Positions 33,517 through 42,644 are shown, counted from the stretch's first letter. The stretch is DNA of 64,000 nucleotides from JBBROS01 sp963792675 (GCA_963792675.1 CAWBWT010000002.1:3162001-3226000); one strand, 5' to 3'. The notes: generated by a model from the sequence alone, not told the origin. Program-made: numbers and translations.

Positions 33517-34488
33517 ATGCATCTCGTGTTTCTGACCCCCTCCGCCGACCCGGCCGGGGGCGGCAGCCGCTTCAACGCCGGGCTGATCGACGCCCTGCGT
33601 GCAGCCGGGCACCAGGTCGAGCGTCGGCACGATGCGGAGGCGCTGCCGCCGGGCGCCTGCCCGGTCGTGGACGGGCTGTTGCTGCCCGACCTGGAGCAAC
33701 GCCTGGACGCACTGGTGGCGGCCGGCGCCGTCGCGGTGGTGCACCATGTCTCGGCCCGCGCCGGGCGGGATGCGGCGGCGCGTGAGGCCGTGCGCGCAAC
33801 CGAGGCGCGGATGCTGCCGCGGTTCCGCCGGGTCATCGCCACCAGCCGCTCGGTCGCCGAACGGTTGACGGCCGATTACGGCCTCGCCGCGCCGCCGGTG
33901 CTGACCCCGGGCCTGCCGCAATTATCGCGCAGCGCCGGGTCCGGCGGCCCCGGGGTGCATCTCCTGTCGGCCGGCGTGCTCACGCCGCGCAAGGGCCACG
34001 ACCGGCTGCTGCACGCGCTGGCGCGGCTGCTCGACCTCGACTGGTCCCTGTCGATCGCCGGCGACGCCAGCCGCAACCCGGTCCACGCCGGCACCGTCGC
34101 CGCGCTGATCGAGCAGCTCGGGCTCGGGGGACGCGTCACGCTGCTCACCGACCCCGACGACGGCGCGCTCGCCGCGGCGTGGGCGGCGGCGGACCTGTTC
34201 GCGCTCGTCTCGAGCTGGGAAGGATATCCGGCCGCGATCGCCGAGGCGCTCCGTCGCGGCATCGCGGTTGTTGCCACCAACGTGGCCGAAGTCCCGGCGA
34301 CTGTGCCGCAGGCGGCCGGCATCCTGTGCGCGCCGGACGACGGCGTGACCTTGTCGAAGTGCCTGCGCCGGGCAATCTTCGACCATGACCTGCGCGCCTC
34401 GCTCGCCGAGGGCGCGTGGCAGGCCGGTTTGGCGCTGCCGGGCTGGCCGCAGCAAGCGCGCGCGTTCCTCCATTTGATCGAGGAGTAA
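33517..34488 (+). CDS. Glycosyltransferase family 4 protein
   Basis: A 323-residue retaining glycosyltransferase with GT-B fold. The N-terminal HLVFLTPSADPAGGGSRFNAGLIDAL resembles the acceptor-domain glycine-rich loop. In the C-terminal donor domain, LLSAGVLTPRKGHDRLLHAL is followed by the E-x7-E type site (SSWEGYPAAIAEALRRG). Substrate unknown. The start at ATG 33517 was chosen over GTG 33502. It lies between flagellar genes and otnK on the same strand, four bases before otnK, so it may be expressed with otnK-otnC. Confidence 0.8.
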   Translation: MHLVFLTPSADPAGGGSRFNAGLIDALRAAGHQVERRHDAEALPPGACPVVDGLLLPDLEQRLDALVAAGAVAVVHHVSARAGRDAAAREAVRATEARMLPRFRRVIATSRSVAERLTADYGLAAPPVLTPGLPQLSRSAGSGGPGVHLLSAGVLTPRKGHDRLLHALARLLDLDWSLSIAGDASRNPVHAGTVAALIEQLGLGGRVTLLTDPDDGALAAAWAAADLFALVSSWEGYPAAIAEALRRGIAVVATNVAEVPATVPQAAGILCAPDDGVTLSKCLRRAIFDHDLRASLAEGAWQAGLALPGWPQQARAFLHLIEE

Positions 34489-34492
34489 CTTC

Positions 34493-35761
34493 ATGGCCCT
34501 GCTCGGGTGCATTGCCGACGATTTCACCGGCGCCACCGACCTCGCCAGCATGCTGGTCGGCCGCGGCATGAGCACTGTCCAGCTGATCGGGGTCCCCGAA
34601 CCCGGCGACACGATGCCGGACGCGGCCGCGATCGTGGTGGCGCTGAAGTCCCGCACCACCCCGGCCGGCGACGCGGTGCGCGAAAGCCTTGCGGCGCTCG
34701 CCTGGCTGCGCGACGCAGGCTGCCGGCAGTTCCTGTTCAAGTATTGCTCCACCTTCGACAGCACCGAAGCCGGCAACATCGGACCGGTCGCCGACGCGCT
34801 GGTGGACGCGCTCGATTGCGGGTTCGCCATCGCCTGCCCGGCCTTTCCCACCAATGGCCGCACCGTCTACCAGGGCCACCTGTTCGTCGGTGCCGCGCTG
34901 CTGAACGAGAGCGGCATGCAGGACCATCCGCTGACGCCGATGCGCGACGCGAACCTGGTGCGCGTGCTGTCGCGGCAAACCACCGGCGGCGTCGGGCTGG
35001 TGCCGTTCGCGACCGTGGAGAGCGGCGCCGGCGCGGTGCGTAGCGCATTGTCGGCGCTCAAGGAGCAAGGCCGTCGTTACGCCATCGTCGATGCGGTCAC
35101 CGACGCGCATCTGCTGGCGATGGGCGAGGCGGTCGCCAACCACGCGCTCGTGACCGGCGGCTCCGGCGTGGCGATGGGTTTGCCGGACAACTTCCGCCGC
35201 GCCGGGTTGCTGCAGGACGCCGAGGCGGGCGCGCTGCCGCACGTGCCGGGTCATGCGGCGGTGCTGGCCGGCTCGTGCTCGCGTGCGACGCTGTTCCAGA
35301 TCGGCGCCGCGCGTGACCGGATGCCGACGCTCGAGCTCGACGCGCTCGCGACGCCGGACGCGGCCGCCCTGACGCGGCAGGCGCTCGATTGGGCCTCGGA
35401 CAAGCTGTCGGACACGCCGCTGCTGATTGCCGCCAGTGCGCCGCCGGACAAGGTGGCTGCCCTGCAAGCCAAGTTCGGCCGCGAGGCGGCGGGCACCCTG
35501 GTGGAGGACGCGATGAGCCGCATCGCCCAAGGCCTCGTCGCGGCCGGGGTGCGCCGCATGGTCGTGGCCGGCGGCGAAACCAGCGGGGCGGTGGTCGGCG
35601 CGCTCGGCGTCAAGCGCTTGGCGATCGGGCGCGAGATCGATCCGGGCGTGCCGTGGACGCGTGCGGAAGGCGCCGGGCCGCCGCTGCTGCTGGCGCTGAA
35701 AAGCGGCAATTTCGGCGGCCGCGACTTCTTTGCCAACGCGTTCGAGCGGGCACCGCAGTGA
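34493..35761 (+). CDS. otnK: 3-oxo-tetronate kinase OtnK (four-carbon acid sugar kinase)
   Basis: Phosphorylates 3-oxo-tetronate (from threonate/erythronate catabolism) at C4. 422 residues, DUF1537 family: N-terminal LLGCIADDFTGATDLASMLVGRG and QFLFKYCSTFDSTEAGNIGPVADAL, and C-terminal ATP-binding MVVAGGETSGAVVGALG plus LKSGNFGGRDFFANAF. The start has GAGGAG eight bases upstream. It overlaps otnC by four bases (GTGA). The pathway's oxidoreductase (ltnD/denD) and isomerase (otnI) are not in the window. Confidence 0.92.
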   Translation: MALLGCIADDFTGATDLASMLVGRGMSTVQLIGVPEPGDTMPDAAAIVVALKSRTTPAGDAVRESLAALAWLRDAGCRQFLFKYCSTFDSTEAGNIGPVADALVDALDCGFAIACPAFPTNGRTVYQGHLFVGAALLNESGMQDHPLTPMRDANLVRVLSRQTTGGVGLVPFATVESGAGAVRSALSALKEQGRRYAIVDAVTDAHLLAMGEAVANHALVTGGSGVAMGLPDNFRRAGLLQDAEAGALPHVPGHAAVLAGSCSRATLFQIGAARDRMPTLELDALATPDAAALTRQALDWASDKLSDTPLLIAASAPPDKVAALQAKFGREAAGTLVEDAMSRIAQGLVAAGVRRMVVAGGETSGAVVGALGVKRLAIGREIDPGVPWTRAEGAGPPLLLALKSGNFGGRDFFANAFERAPQ

Positions 35762-36393
35762 CCGAGGCAGACACGCGCGCGCTGCTGGTCGCGCTTGGCG
35801 CCAGCCTGTTCGCGCGCGGCTATTCGGTCGGAAGTGCCGGCAATATCAGCGTGCGGTTGCCAGACGGTTACTTGATGACGCCGACCAACTCCTGCCTCGG
35901 ACGGCTCGAGCCCGCGCGCATCAGCAAGCTCGACGCCGGCTTCGCCCATGTCGCCGGCGACACGCCGTCGAAGGAGGTGTTCATGCACCGCGCCTTCTAC
36001 CAGGCTCGCGCGGAGGCGGGCGCGGTGGTGCATTTGCATTCGACCATGGCGACCGCCGTCGCCTGCCTGCCGGACGCGGACGCCGAGAACCCGATCCCGC
36101 CGCTGACGCCTTACTTCGTCATGCGCGTCGGCCGGACGATGCCGATCGTGCCGTACTACCGGCCCGGCGACCCGGCGATGGAACCGGCGATCCACGGCGC
36201 CGCGCGCGGGGCGCGGGCCGTGCTGCTGGCCAACCACGGCCCGGTCGTCAGCGGCAAGACGCTGACCGACGCGGTCTATGCGGCCGAAGAACTGGAAGAA
36301 GCGGCAAAGTTGTTCTTGGTGCTGCGCGCCGCCGCACCGCGCCGTCTGACCGGACTGCAAGTCGACGACTTGCTGGACACGTTCAAGGGCTAA
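35758..36393 (+). CDS. otnC: 3-oxo-tetronate 4-phosphate decarboxylase OtnC (class II aldolase family)
   Basis: Decarboxylates 3-oxo-tetronate 4-phosphate to dihydroxyacetone phosphate. 211 residues, class II aldolase/adducin fold with the metal-binding His pair VVHLHSTMATA and a third His in LLANHGPVVSG; the catalytic Glu is in SKEVFMHRAFY. GNISVRLPDGYLMTPTNSCLG near the N-terminus is family-typical. The GTG at 35758 is fused to the otnK stop. Confidence 0.9.
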   Translation: MTEADTRALLVALGASLFARGYSVGSAGNISVRLPDGYLMTPTNSCLGRLEPARISKLDAGFAHVAGDTPSKEVFMHRAFYQARAEAGAVVHLHSTMATAVACLPDADAENPIPPLTPYFVMRVGRTMPIVPYYRPGDPAMEPAIHGAARGARAVLLANHGPVVSGKTLTDAVYAAEELEEAAKLFLVLRAAAPRRLTGLQVDDLLDTFKG

Positions 36394-36420
36394 ACTCAAA
36401 GCACCGGCCGCAACGAAAAC

Positions 36421-36448
36421 GGCCTGCACCTCGCGTGAGGTGCAGGCC
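36421..36448. terminator. Strong hairpin between otnC and the H1-like gene
   Basis: GGCCTGCACCTC (36421-36432) and GAGGTGCAGGCC (36437-36448) form a perfect 12-base stem with loop GCGT. On the minus strand the stem is followed by GTTTTCG, so it best fits the H1-like gene end, but it could also stop otnC transcripts. Confidence 0.6.
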
Positions 36449-36496
36449 GATTGATCGCGAGGCCTGCGCCCCGCGTCGCAGAGCGTCGGCGGTAGC

Positions 36497-37129
36497 TTAG
36501 CTGGCTGGGCCGGACGGTGCGGACGACGTCTTCTTCGGCTTGGCTGCGCCGGTGGAGCCGAGCTTTTTGGCGGCGGCGCTGCGGGCGGCGGGCGACTTGG
36601 CCGACTTCATGGTCTTGGCCGCCTCGGTCTTCTCGGCGGGGGACTTGGCCGGAGACGCATCCATCGCCGACGCTGCCTTGCGGCCGCGCTTGGGCGCCGG
36701 CGCCGCTTCGGCGGCCTCGGCTTGCGCCAATTTCTTGGCGCCCATGGCCTTCGCCTTCGGCGCTTTCAACTCCGTCATGATCTTCTCGGCGATCGACTTG
36801 CTGGTCGCCTTGGGCGCTGCGGTCTTCTTCGCCGGAGCGGCCTTGGTGGCCGCAGCCTTGGTGGGCTTCGGCGGCGGCGCCTTGGCGGCCTTGGCGGGCG
36901 CCTTGGTTGCCGCGGTCTTGGCCGGCTTCGCCGCAGCCTTGGCGGGCGCAGCCTTGGTGGGCGCGGCCTTGGCCGCCGCAGCCTTGCTCGGAGCAGCCTT
37001 GGCCGCCGCGGCCTTGGGAGTCGCTTTCGCCTTCGCGGCCGGAGCGGCTGCACCGTTGGACTTTGCGGTCTTCCTGGAAGCAGAGACCGCCATGGCTTGG
37101 GCCCGCTTCGTCGTGGTGTCGTCGGTCAT
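36497..37129 (-). CDS. Histone H1-like, Lys/Ala-rich DNA-binding protein
   Basis: 210 residues dominated by Ala, Lys and Pro in repeats of the AAKAAPTKAAPAKAA type, like the C-terminal tail of eukaryotic H1 and bacterial HctB/AlgP proteins. A less repetitive segment near residue 115 (SKSIAEKIMTELKAPKAKAMG) may be a small folded element. It probably binds DNA non-specifically and condenses the nucleoid. The ATG at 37129 has AAGGAG eight bases upstream. It lies 313 bases downstream of prpC on the same strand and ends at a strong hairpin. Confidence 0.75.
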   Translation of the reverse strand: MTDDTTTKRAQAMAVSASRKTAKSNGAAAPAAKAKATPKAAAAKAAPSKAAAAKAAPTKAAPAKAAAKPAKTAATKAPAKAAKAPPPKPTKAAATKAAPAKKTAAPKATSKSIAEKIMTELKAPKAKAMGAKKLAQAEAAEAAPAPKRGRKAASAMDASPAKSPAEKTEAAKTMKSAKSPAARSAAAKKLGSTGAAKPKKTSSAPSGPAS

Positions 37130-37442
37130 TTCGAGTTTCTCCTTGAGCGATCGTGCACGCATGCCGATTGTGGCGCTTGCGATACGTCGCGGCGTGACGC
37201 TTCCGGGTTCAGAACGATGTCGCGACGCTCCGTGGGGCACGGCGCCGGCGGCCCGATTGCCGCGCAAATCGTGGACGTGCACACACGTAACGCTGTCACG
37301 CGGCAGACGTATCCCTGTCAAAGAAAATCAGCACTGAAAGTAACGACGCCGCCCAATTCACGCCGATTTTTTCAATTCCGCTCCACCGACGGCGGACGTC
37401 GGCGCCGGCGCGGGTGCGACGGCGCCGATCGGGGCGTTCGCG
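37130..37442. other. 313-base gap between prpC end and the H1-like gene
   Basis: No coding frame with family resemblance and no strong hairpin were seen. It presumably holds the promoter of the H1-like gene; its ribosome-binding site is at the 37,135 side. Confidence 0.4.
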
Positions 37443-38583
37443 CTACCGTTCCGAAATCGGCACGAAACGGCGGTCTTCCGGTCCGGTATAGTTCGCAGCC
37501 GGACGGATCAGCTTGTTGTCGACCCGCTGTTCCATCACATGCGCGGCCCAGCCGCTGGTGCGGCTGATGACAAAGATCGGCGTGAACATTGCCGGTCGGA
37601 ATCCGCATCCGGCTGTAGGCGACGGCGCTGAACCAATCGAGGTTCGCGAACATCTTCTTCAGCTCCCACATCGTGCTTTCGATACGATCGGCAACCGTCC
37701 AGGTCAGCGTGTCGCCGGCCGCGTCGGACAACTCCTTCGCGACCCGCTTGATGACGACGTTGCGCGGGTCGGCGACGGTGTAGACCGCATGGCCGAAGCC
37801 GATGATGACCTGCTTGGCCTCGACCCGCTTGCGGATGTCGGCCTCGGCCTCGTCGGGGCTGGCGTAGCGCTGCTGGATCTCGATCGCGACCTCGTTGGCG
37901 CCGCCGTGCTTGGGGCCGCGCAGCGCGCCGACGCCGGCGACGATTGCCGAGTACATGTCCGCCCCGGTGCCGGCCACGACCCGGGCGGCAAACGTGCTCG
38001 CGTTGAACTCGTGCTCGGCATACAGGATCAAGCTCGTGTGCATCGCGCGGATCCATTCGGCCGACGGCGTCTCGCCATGCAGCAGATGCAGGAAGTGGCC
38101 GCCGATGGTGTCGTCGTCCGTTTCGACCTCGATCCGCCGGCCGTTCTGCGCGTAATGAAACCAGTAGAGCAGGACCGAGCCGCCGGCCGCCATGATGCGG
38201 TCGGCGATGTCGCGGGCGCCGGCGACGTTGTGATCCTCCTTCTCCGGCAGCGCGCAGCCGAGCGCGCTGAGCCCGGTCCGCATCACGTCCATCGGATGCG
38301 TCGACGCCGGCAGCGCTTCGAGCACCTGACGCACCACGAGCGGCAGGCCGCGCAGCGCGCGCAGCTTGGCCTTGTAGCCCTTGAGCTGCGCGACGGTGGG
38401 CAACGCTCCGTGCACCAGCAGGTAGGCGATCTCCTCGAACTCGCACTGCTCGGCGATGTCGAGGATGTCGTAGCCGCGATAGTGCAGGTCGTTGCCGCTA
38501 TGGCCGACCGTGCACAGTGCGGTGTTGCCGGCCGCGACGCCGGCCAGAGCGACGCCTTTCTTGGTCTTCTTCGTCTCGGACAT
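37443..38583 (-). CDS. prpC: 2-methylcitrate synthase PrpC, one frameshift near the C-terminus as read
   Basis: Condenses propionyl-CoA with oxaloacetate in the methylcitrate cycle. Corrected length ~379 residues. PrpC-type motifs are GNTALCTVGHSGNDLHYRGYD, split around HPMDVMRTGLSALGCALPEKE, with catalytic His in GGHFLHLLHGE and GALRGPKHGGANE and Asp in NLDWFSAV. The frame breaks at 37,592: removing one of the paired C's there restores AMFTPIFVISRTSGWAAHV... to a TAG at 37443-37445 (ending RRFVPISER). The ATG at 38583 has AAGGAGG upstream; an upstream frame extension is unrelated. It follows prpD with a repeat element between. Confidence 0.93.
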
Positions 38584-38632
38584 TTTGCCTCCTTCATTCA
38601 AGGCCGGGCCTTCGCAATCGAAAACATTCGCC

Positions 38633-38678
38633 GGTCTGGGGCGGCTCGCCCCAGCGGGTGCAGGGCGGAGCCCTGGCC
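38633..38678. repeat. Double-hairpin repeat, family 2, copy A (prpD-prpC gap)
   Basis: CTGGGGC/GCCCCAG and CAGGGC/GCCCTG hairpins separated by GGGTG. It directly abuts the prpD stop at 38679. Related copies occur at 45,913, 48,226 and 58,047. Confidence 0.75.
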
Positions 38679-40187
38679 TCAGAAAATCCCCTTGCTGCCT
38701 TCCTTCACGGACCCCTTCGGCATCGCGACATGCAGCCGGTGCAGCTCGCCCGCCTTGAGGCCCGGCAGCGCCTCGCATGCTTCGAGGAACCGCTTGGCCT
38801 CCGCCTCATCGATCAGCCCTTCGGTCATCGTGCGGAACTTGCGCACATAGTCGGCGCGCTTCCACGGCGTCGCCCCCAACGGATGCGCATTCGCCACCGC
38901 CATGCTGTCGTCGACCGTCGAGCCGTCCTTCATGCGAATGATGATGCGGCCGCCGAAGGCGAGCTGGTTGTGGTCCTTCGCATGGTAGCGCTCGGTCCAT
39001 TTCGGGTCCTCGACAGTGCGGATCTTGTGCCACAGCGCTACCGTATCCGGCCGCTGCGCCCGCTCCGGCGCGTAGGACCGCACGTGGTGCCAGGCGCCGT
39101 CCTGCAACGCGACCGCGACGATAAACATGATCGAGTGGTCGAGCGTTTCGCGGCTCGCATGCGGGTCCATCTTCTGCGGATCGTTGGCGCCGGTGCCGAT
39201 GACGTAATGGGTATGGTGGCTGGTTTCGATGACGATCTCGTCCACATCGTCCCAGTTCTTGACCTGCTTGCCCATGCGGAAGGCGAGGTCGATCAGCGCC
39301 TGGCTCTGATACTCGGCCGAGTGCTCCTTGGTGTAGCTGTCCATGATCGCGCGCTTGGCTTCGCCGGGTCCCGGCAGCGGTACGTGGTACTCGGCCGTGG
39401 GACCGTCCAGCAGCCAGGCGATCACGCTGTCCTCGCCCTCGTAGATCGGGCTCGGCGCGCCTTCGCCGCGCATGACCCGGTCCACCGCCTCGATCGCCAG
39501 CTTGCCGGCATGCGCGGGCGCGTAGGCCTTCCAGGAGCTGATCTCGCCCTTGCGGCTCTGGCGCGTGGTGAAGCTCACGTGCACCGCCTGCTGCACCGCC
39601 TGGAAGATCGTCGCGGTGTCCAGTTTCAGCATGGTGCCGATGCCGGCCGCCTGCGCCGGGCAGAGGTGCGCGATGTGGTCGATCTTGTGCTCGTGCAGGC
39701 AGATCGCGCGCACGAGGTCGATGTGGATCTCGTAGCCGGTGGCGAGCCCGCGCAGCAGGTCGGCGCCCGACTGCCCAAGCTGCTGCGCCACAGCCAGGAT
39801 CGGCGGAATGTTGTCGCCGGGGTGGCTGTAATCGGCGGCCAGGAAGGTGTCGTGCATGTCGAGCTCGCGCACCGCGGTGCCGTTCGCCCACGCCGCCCAT
39901 TCCGGGCTGACGCGCACGCCGGCGTCCATGCCGAACACGGTGGCGCCGGCGCGTCCGGGCGCCGCGGGATGCGCCAGCGCCATGTCGCGCGCGGACATGC
40001 AGGGGTGCCGGTTGACGCTGGCGATGGCGACGGCGGCGTTGTCGATGACGCGGTTGGTGATCATCTCCGCCGTCTCGTCGGGAACCGCGACCGGGTCGGC
40101 GGCGACGGCGGCGATCTTCCAGGCGAGCTGATCCTCGCGCGCGAGCTTGGCCTTGGACGGATGGACGCGGACGTCGTGCATCTGCAT
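38679..40187 (-). CDS. prpD: 2-methylcitrate dehydratase PrpD
   Basis: Dehydrates 2-methylcitrate to 2-methyl-cis-aconitate. 502 residues, MmgE/PrpD family, without iron-sulfur centre: N-terminal DNAAVAIASVNRHPCMSARDM, LDMHDTFLAADYSHPGDNIPP, and SRKGEISSWKAYAPAHAGKLA. Length agrees with E. coli PrpD (483). The ATG at 40187 has AAGGAAG upstream. It is first of prpD-prpC; no prpB (lyase) or prpR gene is in the window. Its promoter region carries TTGC/GCAA inverted repeats. Confidence 0.95.
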   Translation of the reverse strand: MQMHDVRVHPSKAKLAREDQLAWKIAAVAADPVAVPDETAEMITNRVIDNAAVAIASVNRHPCMSARDMALAHPAAPGRAGATVFGMDAGVRVSPEWAAWANGTAVRELDMHDTFLAADYSHPGDNIPPILAVAQQLGQSGADLLRGLATGYEIHIDLVRAICLHEHKIDHIAHLCPAQAAGIGTMLKLDTATIFQAVQQAVHVSFTTRQSRKGEISSWKAYAPAHAGKLAIEAVDRVMRGEGAPSPIYEGEDSVIAWLLDGPTAEYHVPLPGPGEAKRAIMDSYTKEHSAEYQSQALIDLAFRMGKQVKNWDDVDEIVIETSHHTHYVIGTGANDPQKMDPHASRETLDHSIMFIVAVALQDGAWHHVRSYAPERAQRPDTVALWHKIRTVEDPKWTERYHAKDHNQLAFGGRIIIRMKDGSTVDDSMAVANAHPLGATPWKRADYVRKFRTMTEGLIDEAEAKRFLEACEALPGLKAGELHRLHVAMPKGSVKEGSKGIF

Positions 40188-40228
40188 GGGCTTGCTTCCT
40201 TGTCTGACGTTGCTCCTTCGGCGTCATA

Positions 40229-40254
40229 GGGTTGCCCCGTCACCCCGGCAACCC
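40229..40254. promoter_or_regulatory. Inverted repeat upstream of prpD (site 1)
   Basis: GGGTTGCC (40229-40236) and GGCAACCC (40247-40254) are perfect inverted arms around a 10-base spacer, 42 bases before prpD, where an operator would overlap the promoter. Confidence 0.5.
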
Positions 40255-40340
40255 GCCGGAACGGCTTAGCCGACCTCCGCCTGCTGCATTCGGCACTCCA
40301 CAAACGGGCCCTCGCACGCAACGCCCGGCCGTCGTCGCGC

Positions 40341-40354
40341 GTTGCGATGGCAAC
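40341..40354. promoter_or_regulatory. Inverted repeat upstream of prpD (site 2)
   Basis: GTTGC-GATG-GCAAC, same TTGC/GCAA core as site 1, lies 154 bases before prpD and 127 before the divergent lipoprotein gene. The repeated core points to one regulator binding both. Confidence 0.4.
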
Positions 40355-40480
40355 TCACCGGCTGGTCGGACGCCTTGAGTGAGTGCAACCCGGGACGCCC
40401 GAGATGTTCACGTTCACCGCCCCTTGGCGGCCACTATGGTATGGACCGATCATGGCGCAGATCGGGGTGGAGAAGCAGCG

Positions 40481-40987
40481 ATGAGAAGTTTGCTGGTTGC
40501 GGTGATGGCCGGGCTCGGGCTCGCCGGCTGCGCCGACCCATACCAGTATTCCTATTACAACCCGCCGCCCTTGGCGCCGCCGGTCAGCCGCTATATTCCA
40601 CCCGGCTACTCACCACCCGGCTACAATCCGCCCGGCTACGCGCCGCCCGCTTATCCGTCGGCGCCGTATCCCTCGACCGGTTACCCGCCCTCGCTCGACG
40701 TGCCGGGCGACGCTCGGTCGCAGCCCACGTTCGACGATCAGGCAACGTCGCGCGAGGCGCCGTCGACCGGCACCGGCGAATACGAGACGCCGCCCGTGCT
40801 GCTGCGACCGCTGCCGAACGCGTCGGACCTGCAATCGCCCGCCACCGGCACGTCCACCGCGGGCGCTGCCGGCGACGATGCGGCATCGGCCGTGGTCACG
40901 ACGCCGCGGCCGCCAGCCGACGGCAACGGCACCGTGCCGATGATGGGTTTCCGCCCGATGAAGGGGCAACGGTCGCCCGGCGCTTAG
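40481..40987 (+). CDS. Proline/tyrosine-rich lipoprotein, unknown function
   Basis: 168 residues. A lipoprotein signal (RSLLVAVMAGLGLAGC, lipobox LAGC) is followed by a Pro/Tyr/Gly-rich stretch in which PPGY-type units repeat five times (about residues 43-75), then a disordered Thr/Ala-rich tail. It resembles no enzyme family and may be an outer-membrane or cell-surface spacer protein. The ATG at 40481 puts the signal at the terminus; an in-frame upstream start would bury it. It is divergent from prpD. Confidence 0.65.
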   Translation: MRSLLVAVMAGLGLAGCADPYQYSYYNPPPLAPPVSRYIPPGYSPPGYNPPGYAPPAYPSAPYPSTGYPPSLDVPGDARSQPTFDDQATSREAPSTGTGEYETPPVLLRPLPNASDLQSPATGTSTAGAAGDDAASAVVTTPRPPADGNGTVPMMGFRPMKGQRSPGA

Positions 40988-41025
40988 CGAGGGGCGAGGA
41001 CAGGCCGCGAGTTACTCGCTAAGCG
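40981..41025. terminator. Possible bidirectional terminator between lipoprotein and emrB
   Basis: CGCTTAGCGAG (40981-40991) and CTCGCTAAGCG (41015-41025) are a perfect 11-base inverted repeat with a 23-base loop that overlaps the lipoprotein stop. No T-tract follows. Confidence 0.4.
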
Positions 41026-41111
41026 GTCATTCCAGCTGCTACGGTTCCTGCGAGGACCTTTGACTGCTCCGCCCGTGACCCGCCGGGCCAGCGGCCCCAG
41101 ACCCACACGGC

Positions 41112-42644
41112 TTACTCGACTGCGATCGAGTGATCGACCTCGGCCCGGGGTGTGCTGCGGAACAGCAGCAACAGCGGGATCGCGCCGAGCGACAGCAGCA
41201 TCATCAGCTTGAAGTCGTCGATGTAGGCGATCACCGACGCCTGCGTCGTGACGATGTCGTCGAGCGCCGCCCGCCCCGCGAGCGTCAGCGGATCCAGCAC
41301 CGACCCGGCCGCATGCAGCAAGCGGTTGAACGGCGTCACATAGGCCGCGATCTCAGCATGGTTTGCCTGCGTGTTCTCGGTCAGCAGCGCCGACACGGCC
41401 GAGATCCCGACCGCAGACCCGATGTTGCGCGACAAGTTGTAGAGCCCAGTGCCGTCGCCCCGCTTGTCGGCCGGCAAGGTGGAGAATGTCACCGTCGTCA
41501 GCGGCACGAACAGGAAGCCGAGCCCGGCGCCCTGAATGAAGCCGGTGGACACGATCGTCCATTGCGAGACGTCGGGCGTCCATCCGGTCATGTCGTACAT
41601 CGCCCAGGCGGTCAGCCCGAGCCCGATCCCCAACAGCACCCGAATGTCCACTCGCCCGATCAGCCGGCCGACGATGAACATGCACACCATCGTGCCCAAC
41701 CCGCGCGGCCCCATCACGATGCCGGCCGTCACCACCGGGTAGCCCATAAGCGTCTGCAGGTAGGGCGTCATCAGCGCCAGCGAGGCGAGGTAGGTGATCC
41801 CCACGATGAAGATAAACAGGATGCCAACGGCGAAGTTGCGGTCGCGGAACAGGCTCGGGTTCACAAATGGCCTCTGCGCGGTGAAGGTGTGCACCAGGAA
41901 GATGTAGAACGCCGACGCTGCAACGACCGCCTCGGTGATCACCTCGCCGGAGCCGAACCAGTCGAGCTGCTCGCCGCGGTCGAGCGCGAGTTGCAGCGCC
42001 GCGATTGAAACGCTGAGCGCACCGAAGCCGAGCCAGTCGAGCAGGCGCCCGCGGTCGATCTTGGTCTCGGTGACGAAGGCCGTGACGCCCGCGAAGGCAA
42101 GCACGCCGAGCGGCAGGTTGATGTAAAACACCCAGCGCCAGCTCAAATTGTCCGTCAGCCAGCCGCCGATCACCGGGCCCAGCACCGGGCCGACCATGAC
42201 CGAGACGCCGAACAGCGCCATGGCGCCGCCGCGCTCGGCCGGCGTGTAGATGTCGAGCAGGATCGACTGCGATAGCGGCACCAAGGCGGCGCCGAAGAAC
42301 CCCTGCAGCAGGCGGAAGCCGACGATCTGAATGAGCGACTGCGCCAGCCCGCACAGGATCGAGGCCACCACGAACCCGGCCACCGACACCAACAGCACCC
42401 GCTTGCGGCCGAACCGCGCCGAGAGCCAGCCGGACGGCGGCGTCATGATCGCCGCCGCCACGATGTAGGAGGTCAACACCCAGTTGATTTGGTCCTGGCT
42501 CGCCGAAACGCTGCCCTGGATGTAGGGCAGCGCCACGTTGGCGATCGTGGTGTCGAGCGCCTGCATGATCACGGCCAGGATCACGCAGGCGGTGATGGCA
42601 CCACGATTGGCGACGCGCACGAACCCGGCGGGAGCGTCAGCCAT
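41112..42644 (-). CDS. emrB: MFS drug efflux transporter, DHA2 (EmrB) family
   Basis: A 14-helix proton antiporter exporting drugs across the inner membrane, partnered with EmrA. 510 residues: helix 1 LAVIMQALDTTIANVALPYIQG (DHA2 motif D1 and LDTTIVNVALP equivalent), WVLTSYIVAAAIMTPPSGWLSARFGRKR (motif A), GFRLLQGFFGAALVPLSQ and GPVLGPVIGGWLTD (motif C). The ATG at 42644 overlaps the emrA end by 8 bases. Confidence 0.92.
   Translation of the reverse strand: MADAPAGFVRVANRGAITACVILAVIMQALDTTIANVALPYIQGSVSASQDQINWVLTSYIVAAAIMTPPSGWLSARFGRKRVLLVSVAGFVVASILCGLAQSLIQIVGFRLLQGFFGAALVPLSQSILLDIYTPAERGGAMALFGVSVMVGPVLGPVIGGWLTDNLSWRWVFYINLPLGVLAFAGVTAFVTETKIDRGRLLDWLGFGALSVSIAALQLALDRGEQLDWFGSGEVITEAVVAASAFYIFLVHTFTAQRPFVNPSLFRDRNFAVGILFIFIVGITYLASLALMTPYLQTLMGYPVVTAGIVMGPRGLGTMVCMFIVGRLIGRVDIRVLLGIGLGLTAWAMYDMTGWTPDVSQWTIVSTGFIQGAGLGFLFVPLTTVTFSTLPADKRGDGTGLYNLSRNIGSAVGISAVSALLTENTQANHAEIAAYVTPFNRLLHAAGSVLDPLTLAGRAALDDIVTTQASVIAYIDDFKLMMLLSLGAIPLLLLFRSTPRAEVDHSIAVE

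Noticed and set aside
37130..37321. N-terminal extension of the H1-like protein from 37321
   Set aside because: The extra 64 residues have a different composition, and a strong ribosome-binding site precedes the ATG at 37129.
36540..37337. Long alanine-rich frame opposite the H1-like gene
   Set aside because: It is the antisense shadow of a Lys/Ala-rich gene; no ribosome-binding site or family match.
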